Assembly: GCA_009801085.1 (NCBI GenBank)
Contig: VNWV01000002.1
Span: 3,596,001-3,660,000, forward strand
Origin: Lasiodiplodia sp. COLG20
Lineage: Eukaryota; Ascomycota; Dothideomycetes; Botryosphaeriales; Botryosphaeriaceae
Direction: 5' to 3'
Length of the DNA stretch: 64,000 nt
Shown here: positions 59,471-64,000 of the stretch, one piece after another
Layout of the letters: each line of letters begins with the position of its first letter
Numbering within the stretch: position 1 is the first letter of the stretch
Made by a program: the position numbers and the translations under genes
The notes under the pieces: model-generated
What the model was told of the DNA's origin: nothing
The model's database searches: none
Seen by the model: the letters and a program-made list of their open reading frames with translations, nothing else

Positions 59471-61049
59471 ATGGAGAGCAGTGCAAACCCGTGGCTTCCT
59501 GGCTTCATGCGCCGCGAGAGGAAGCGTGAAGAGGCGCCCCCGAACGAGCGCACTTCTCTGCTGCCTCCGCGCGAGCGTGAAGAAGGCGAAGTCTTCGATC
59601 TGGAAGATGGAGACCGCTCCTCCACCCAGCTCGTCCTGGTCGAGTTCTGGATCCTCCTCAAGGGCTCCATTCCCGTCATTCTGGCCTACACCTTGCAGAA
59701 TTCGCTGCAGACCATCTCCGTTCTGATCGTCGGCAGGCTGTCGCCCGAGGCACTGGCCACTGCTGCCTTCTCCTACATGTTTGCCATGGCCACCGCCTGG
59801 CTGATTGCCCTCGGCGGCACCACTGCCATCGACACCCTCGCCTCAGCCAGCTTCACCGGCAGCAAGAACAAGCACGACCTCGGCATCATTTTGCAGCGCT
59901 CGTTCTTCGTTCTGGCCCTCTTCTACATCCCCGTCGCCATTCTCTGGATCTGCGCCGAGCCCGTCTTCAAGCTGCTCGGCCAGGAGCACTACATCGCCCA
60001 TGACTCGGCCAGGTTTCTCTCCGCCCTGGTGCCTGGCGGCCTGGGCTACATCTACTTTGAGTGCATGAAGAAGTACCTACAGGCCCAAGGTGAGGCCATC
60101 TTTTATCAAACAGAATGACCCTGTCTGACCCGACGCAGAAATCATGAGGCCGGGCACCTATGTGCTCTTGATCACTTCGCCCCTCAACGCCGCCCTGAAC
60201 TACCTGTTTGTCTACACGCTCGATATCGGTCTTCTCGGCGCGCCCCTCGCTACTGGCATTTCCTATTGGCTGTCCTTCTTTCTTCTGCTTGCATATGCCC
60301 GCTTTGTCAATGGCTGGGAGTGCTGGGGAGGCTGGACCCGCAAGGCTTTGTCCAACCTACGCATCTTTTCGCGTCTCGCCTTCCTTGGTGTCGTTCACGT
60401 AGGGACTGAGTGGTGGGCGTTTGAGATTGTGGCCTTGGCCGCCGGCCGTCTCGGCACCATTCCCCTCGCTGCGCAGAGCGTCATCATGACGACCGACCAG
60501 GTCATGAACACGATTCCCTTCGGCGTCGGAGTCGCTACCAGCGCCCGCGTCGGCAACCTCCTGGGCGCTCGGAACGCCAAAGGCGCCGCGAGAGCCGCAA
60601 ACACTGCCGCCTGGTTGAGCATGATCTTGGGTGCTCTTGTCCTGGCCGTGCTGATGGGCGTCAAGGACTTCTACGCACGCATCTTCAACGACGATCCGGA
60701 TGTGGTCAAGCTCACGGCACACGTCATGCCCTACGTCGCTCTTTTCCAGATCGCCGACGGATTGAACGGCAGCTGCGGAGGCGCACTCAGGGGTATGGGA
60801 AGGCAGCACATTGGTGCTGCTGTCAATCTCGTCAGCTACTACTGCGGCGCCTTGCCACTGGGCATCTACTTGGCTTTCCACGGCTGGGGGCTGGCCGGTC
60901 TTTGGGTCGGACAATGCATCGCGCTGTATCTGGTTGGCGCTTTGGAGTGGGTCATTGTTGCTTTCAGTGACTGGGATAAGCAGGTCCGAAAGGCGTTTGA
61001 GAGGATGGATCACGACGACAGGGCAGAGCTCGGCATGCAGGTTAGCTAG
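59471..61049 (+). CDS. MATE-family efflux transporter
   Basis: Multidrug and toxic compound extrusion family, cation/proton antiport. Exons 59471-60089 and 60139-61049 with a 49-nt intron (donor GTGAGG); 1530 nt, 509 residues. N-terminal NERTSLLPPRE resembles a di-leucine sorting motif. Two MatE repeats: first, GSIPVILAYTLQNSLQTISV with LALGG-like IALGGTTAIDTLASASFTGSK; second, VHVGTEWWAFEIVALAAGRLG and PFGVGVATSARVGNLLGA. About 12 TMs, C-terminal soluble tail RMDHDDRAELGMQ. All the usual conserved patches are present. The subgroup is that of yeast Erc1-type proteins. Substrate unknown. Confidence 0.95.
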
Positions 61050-62007
61050 CAGCGAAAGCATTTGCCGGCTTAGAATACGGAGAGGGGTACATGAGCCTTG
61101 ATCTCAAAAAGTTTCTTTTTTACCATTGAGAGACAAAGAATGAATTTCGGTCTCTGCACCAGGCCGCAGCGGGCGAAGAGGGAAGGCGGCTTTTCCGAAC
61201 CTTTCTCTCTGAAAATACATGGCGCTGCTTATGCAGGTAATTGAATCTGATTTCAAGATGTATTTGTACGAATTGAAAAGTTACATCTACATCCGAATAT
61301 TTGCCTCGACTGCCCACGGAAAATTAATATAACATCCTTGCGGGGAGCGCAGGGTTTAGTTTCTCTGCCGTGTTGGAATGCATGACGCTCGCGTGCTAAA
61401 GGTCTGGATGCGAGACGGGCTGCATCTCCACCATGCCGAGCTGCAGTATTGACCGCCGGCGGCGCCGTTGGGGAGGCGGGGCGTGTCCTGGAATTGAGTT
61501 ATCGATTGCGGGCAGGGGGGGCCTGGCAATGACGTCTGAGCCGATATCTCTCGCAATCTCCCTTGGGCTGACAGCTCGACGTTACTCAGTCGCGGAGTTG
61601 ATATGCAGCAGAGGCCGAGGCGGATACGGAAGGCTGCCATGGTTGGTGAGAAACGCCGTTAGGTAACGGGAGAATGCTGGGAAGTCACAGCGAGGTTAGG
61701 TAGGGCGCTCTGCTGCCGATCCTCCGCCGCGGCGGGGCTCGCTCCAACATACGGGACAAGCTCTATCGCTCCGTCGCTCTCCGGCCAATCAGCGTGCGCC
61801 GTGCTGCCGTGTAAGTTGATGTAGTAAGATCGAACTGACTGCCACATCAGCGGGGATTGCAACGCGCGCCCAGAAAGCCGGCCATCGTCGTTTACCTAAC
61901 GCGAAAATGCGGTGGCAGCTCGCATACAAAGCAGGCTTCCGGTCGCAGTGGCTGCTCGTTCCTCAAGCTTCCCCATTCCAGCCCTCCGGAGTGCATTGAG
62001 AAGAACG
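61050..62007. other. Intergenic region MATE / agmatinase-like
   Basis: 958 bp. The first part is MATE 3' UTR. GC-rich middle with short frames only; no gene seen. The last 200 bp should hold the promoter and leader of the agmatinase-like gene. Confidence 0.45.
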
Positions 62008-63534
62008 ATGAAGACCTCCGCTCTTACTGCCGGCCTTGCAGCCTTTGCTGCCGCTCACGGCGACCATGGCCACGACCAGCGGCCAATTGAGGGCCCCCAC
62101 AAGGGTCTCTGGTACAACACGCTGCCTGGTGACGGCGGTACCCAGGTGAGCTCCAATGGCTTGCATGCAGGCTGTGAGACTGACTGATTCCCTCTAGGCC
62201 GACTCGGTTTTCTCTGGCATCTCGACCTTTGGTCGCATCCAGTACTCGCCTTGTCTTTCGACCGAGGATGTCAAGTATGACATTGCCTTCATCGGTGCGC
62301 TCAGTCGGTCCCAGTCTCCAAGCTCTTGATTGACAGTTGTTGCGCAGGCGCTCCGTTCGACACTGGCACCTCTTATCGCCCTGGCGCTCGCTTCGGCCCC
62401 AGCGGTATCAGACAAGGTTCTCGCCGTCTCAATCTCTAGTATGTTAAACAGAGCGCACGTGCGCTGACCTGGTTGTGTTCGGAACCAAGGCTCACGAAGG
62501 GTTGGATTCAGCGGCGGCTACAACGTCCCACTCGACGCAAACCCGTTCAACAGCTGGGCTACGGTCATTGACTGCGGAGACATCCCTGTCACTTCGTGAG
62601 TAGCCGCATGGATGACACGTACTTACGTGGCTCTAACAATGGTGATGCAGGTACGACAACACCTGGGCCATCAAGCAGATCGAGGAGGGCCACAACAGCG
62701 TCCTCTCGCGTTCGCCGGCCACCAACTCTCACATGAAGGGTCTGTCCAAGAAGGGCAAGACCCTTCCGCGTGTCATCACCCTCGGCGGTGACCACACCAT
62801 CACCCTGCCTCTGCTGCGCAGCATCAACCGTGAATACGGTCCCGTCAGCGTCATCCACTTCGACAGCCATCTGTAAGGCCCAAAGCATCGGCTTGAATCG
62901 AGGTGACTTACTGACATGTCCTAGGGACACCTGGCGGCCCAAGGTCTTCGGTGGCGCTCCCAGCGAGACGGCTTCGATCAACCACGGCACGTACTTCTAC
63001 CATGCTGCTCAGGAGGGCCTGCTCGCCAACGACTCCAACATCCACGCTGGTATCCGCACCACGCTTTCCGGCCTGTCCGACTACGAGAACGACGGCTACT
63101 GCGGCTTCGAGATCGTTGAGGCGCGCGAGATCGACACCATCGGTATTGACGGCATCATCAAGAAGATCCGCGACCGTGTCGGCACCGAGAAGCCTGTCTA
63201 CCTCAGCATCGACATCGACACGCTCGACCCTGCCTGTGAGTATCGGCCGTGATTCCAAGCTCTTTCAAAGATGCTGACTTGTGTAGTTGCCCCGGCCACT
63301 GGCACCCCCGAGACGGGCGGCTGGTCGACTCGCGAGCTCCGCACCATCATCCGCGGTCTTGATGGCATCAACCTCATCGGCGCCGATATCGTCGAGGTTG
63401 CTCCGGCGTACGATACCAATGCTGAGCACACGACCATGGCTGCTGCGGATACGCTTTACGAGGTCATGACCATCATGGTCAAGAGGGGCCCTCTCAGCCT
63501 CAGCACTATTGGCGACAACATGGAGGAACTCTGA
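62008..63534 (+). CDS. Agmatinase-like ureohydrolase with predicted signal peptide
   Basis: Ureohydrolases cleave guanidino compounds to urea; agmatinase yields putrescine. Seven exons: 62008-62145, 62198-62294, 62348-62438, 62512-62595, 62651-62872, 62925-63235, 63287-63534; 1191 nt, 396 residues; introns 51-73 nt. Manganese ligands are all present: GGDH (182-185), HFDSHLD with Asp208, His210 and Asp212, and SIDIDTLDP with Asp307 and Asp309, followed by the family's FAPATGTPE. The N-terminus [18 protein letters not shown] looks like a secretory signal, followed at once by a His-rich DHGHD. So the enzyme may be secreted or vacuolar rather than cytosolic. Several fungal agmatinase-like proteins share this layout. 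The true substrate may differ from agmatine. Confidence 0.93.
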
Positions 63535-64000
63535 GCACTCGATGGACTTGGAATTGACACAAAATGAATGCATGTATGATGACGGGGGCAATGCGAACTT
63601 TGATGTAGGTGTTTTTGGCACCTTGTTGTCCTCTCGTTTTCGGGCACCTTGATGTCTGCACCTAGTATGGATTAGAAATATGAATGAGACATGACCTGTA
63701 TCTGTATTTTTGAGAGCTGCGCCTGCGATTGAGATTAGGGGAAATTTTGATGACTGGAGCATGGTGATCCCGCCGGTCGGTCGTGCTATGCCCTCGTCTC
63801 AATTCGCCTCGGCTCCGATAGGACGAACTTCGGCATCAGCCCTGAGAACATAAGCAAACCTTTACGTCGGGGATGCAATGTACCTGTAGAAATGAGATGA
63901 CGATGTTCGACTTCAGCGTCTGGGTTGCGCAATGCTGAAATGAACACAGGCGACATCCACAACGGCATCCTACCTTCAGCGGTCAGGCCCTAGGGTGGTT
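63535..64000. other. Right edge
   Basis: 3' UTR of the agmatinase-like gene and unassigned DNA. A minus-strand frame at 63786-63968 might be the end of a gene beyond the window, but there is no recognisable motif. Confidence 0.4.

Overview
The window is a stretch of filamentous ascomycete (Pezizomycotina) nuclear chromosome. The signs are spliced protein genes whose introns are mostly 47-73 nt with GT(A/G)AGT-type donors and CTAAC/CTGAC-like branch sites, a Zn(II)2Cys6 transcription factor, an Rpd3L/Sin3-complex subunit (Rxt3), a fungal CLN3/battenin homologue, a FBP26-type bifunctional phosphofructokinase-2, and two U2 snRNA genes. The class cannot be fixed by eye. I placed every splice junction by reading the sequence and checked that the summed exons of each spliced model are divisible by three. 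Only about 40 percent of the window is accounted for by convincing genes; several 2-5 kb gaps look non-coding or decayed.

Layout. 0.1-1.65 kb: BTN1/CLN3 homologue (minus), divergent from RXT3 (plus, 2.3-6.3 kb). 8.5-10.2 kb: 6-phosphofructo-2-kinase/fructose-2,6-bisphosphatase (plus). 10-15.8 kb: sparse, with one possible basic nuclear protein and a half copy of a small inverted-repeat element. 15.8-16.8 kb: fungal membrane protein of unknown role. 20.4-21.2 kb: urease accessory GTPase UreG (minus). 24.6-27.1 kb: decayed locus with an 88-bp foldback element, a broken short-chain dehydrogenase and a broken unrecognised gene. 28.0 and 32.4 kb: two diverged U2 snRNA genes flanking a selenium-binding-protein/methanethiol-oxidase homologue (29.5-30.9 kb). 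32.6-38.1 kb: apparently empty. 38.1-44.0 kb: amino acid permease (minus) divergent from a type II haloacid dehalogenase and an FAD-dependent amine/amino-acid oxidoreductase (plus). 44-50 kb: sparse. 50.1-52.8 kb: Zn2Cys6 regulator. 53.5-54.2 kb: small membrane protein. 54.6-61.0 kb: three multispanning transporters in a row (MFS, MFS, MATE). 62.0-63.5 kb: predicted secreted agmatinase-like ureohydrolase.

How the genes may work together. The permease, dehalogenase and FAD oxidase form a compact divergent group that looks like a small nutrient-use module. The Zn2Cys6 regulator, small membrane protein, two MFS pumps and MATE pump form a transport-rich block; one MFS protein and the MATE protein carry near-identical acidic di-leucine motifs near their N-termini, suggesting vacuolar placement. 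UreG and the agmatinase-like enzyme both touch urea metabolism but lie about 40 kb apart. The most unusual observations are an 8-nt microexon in the permease, two U2 genes with a compensatory stem change and a shared base change beside the branch-point pairing element, and a family of 88-bp foldback elements.
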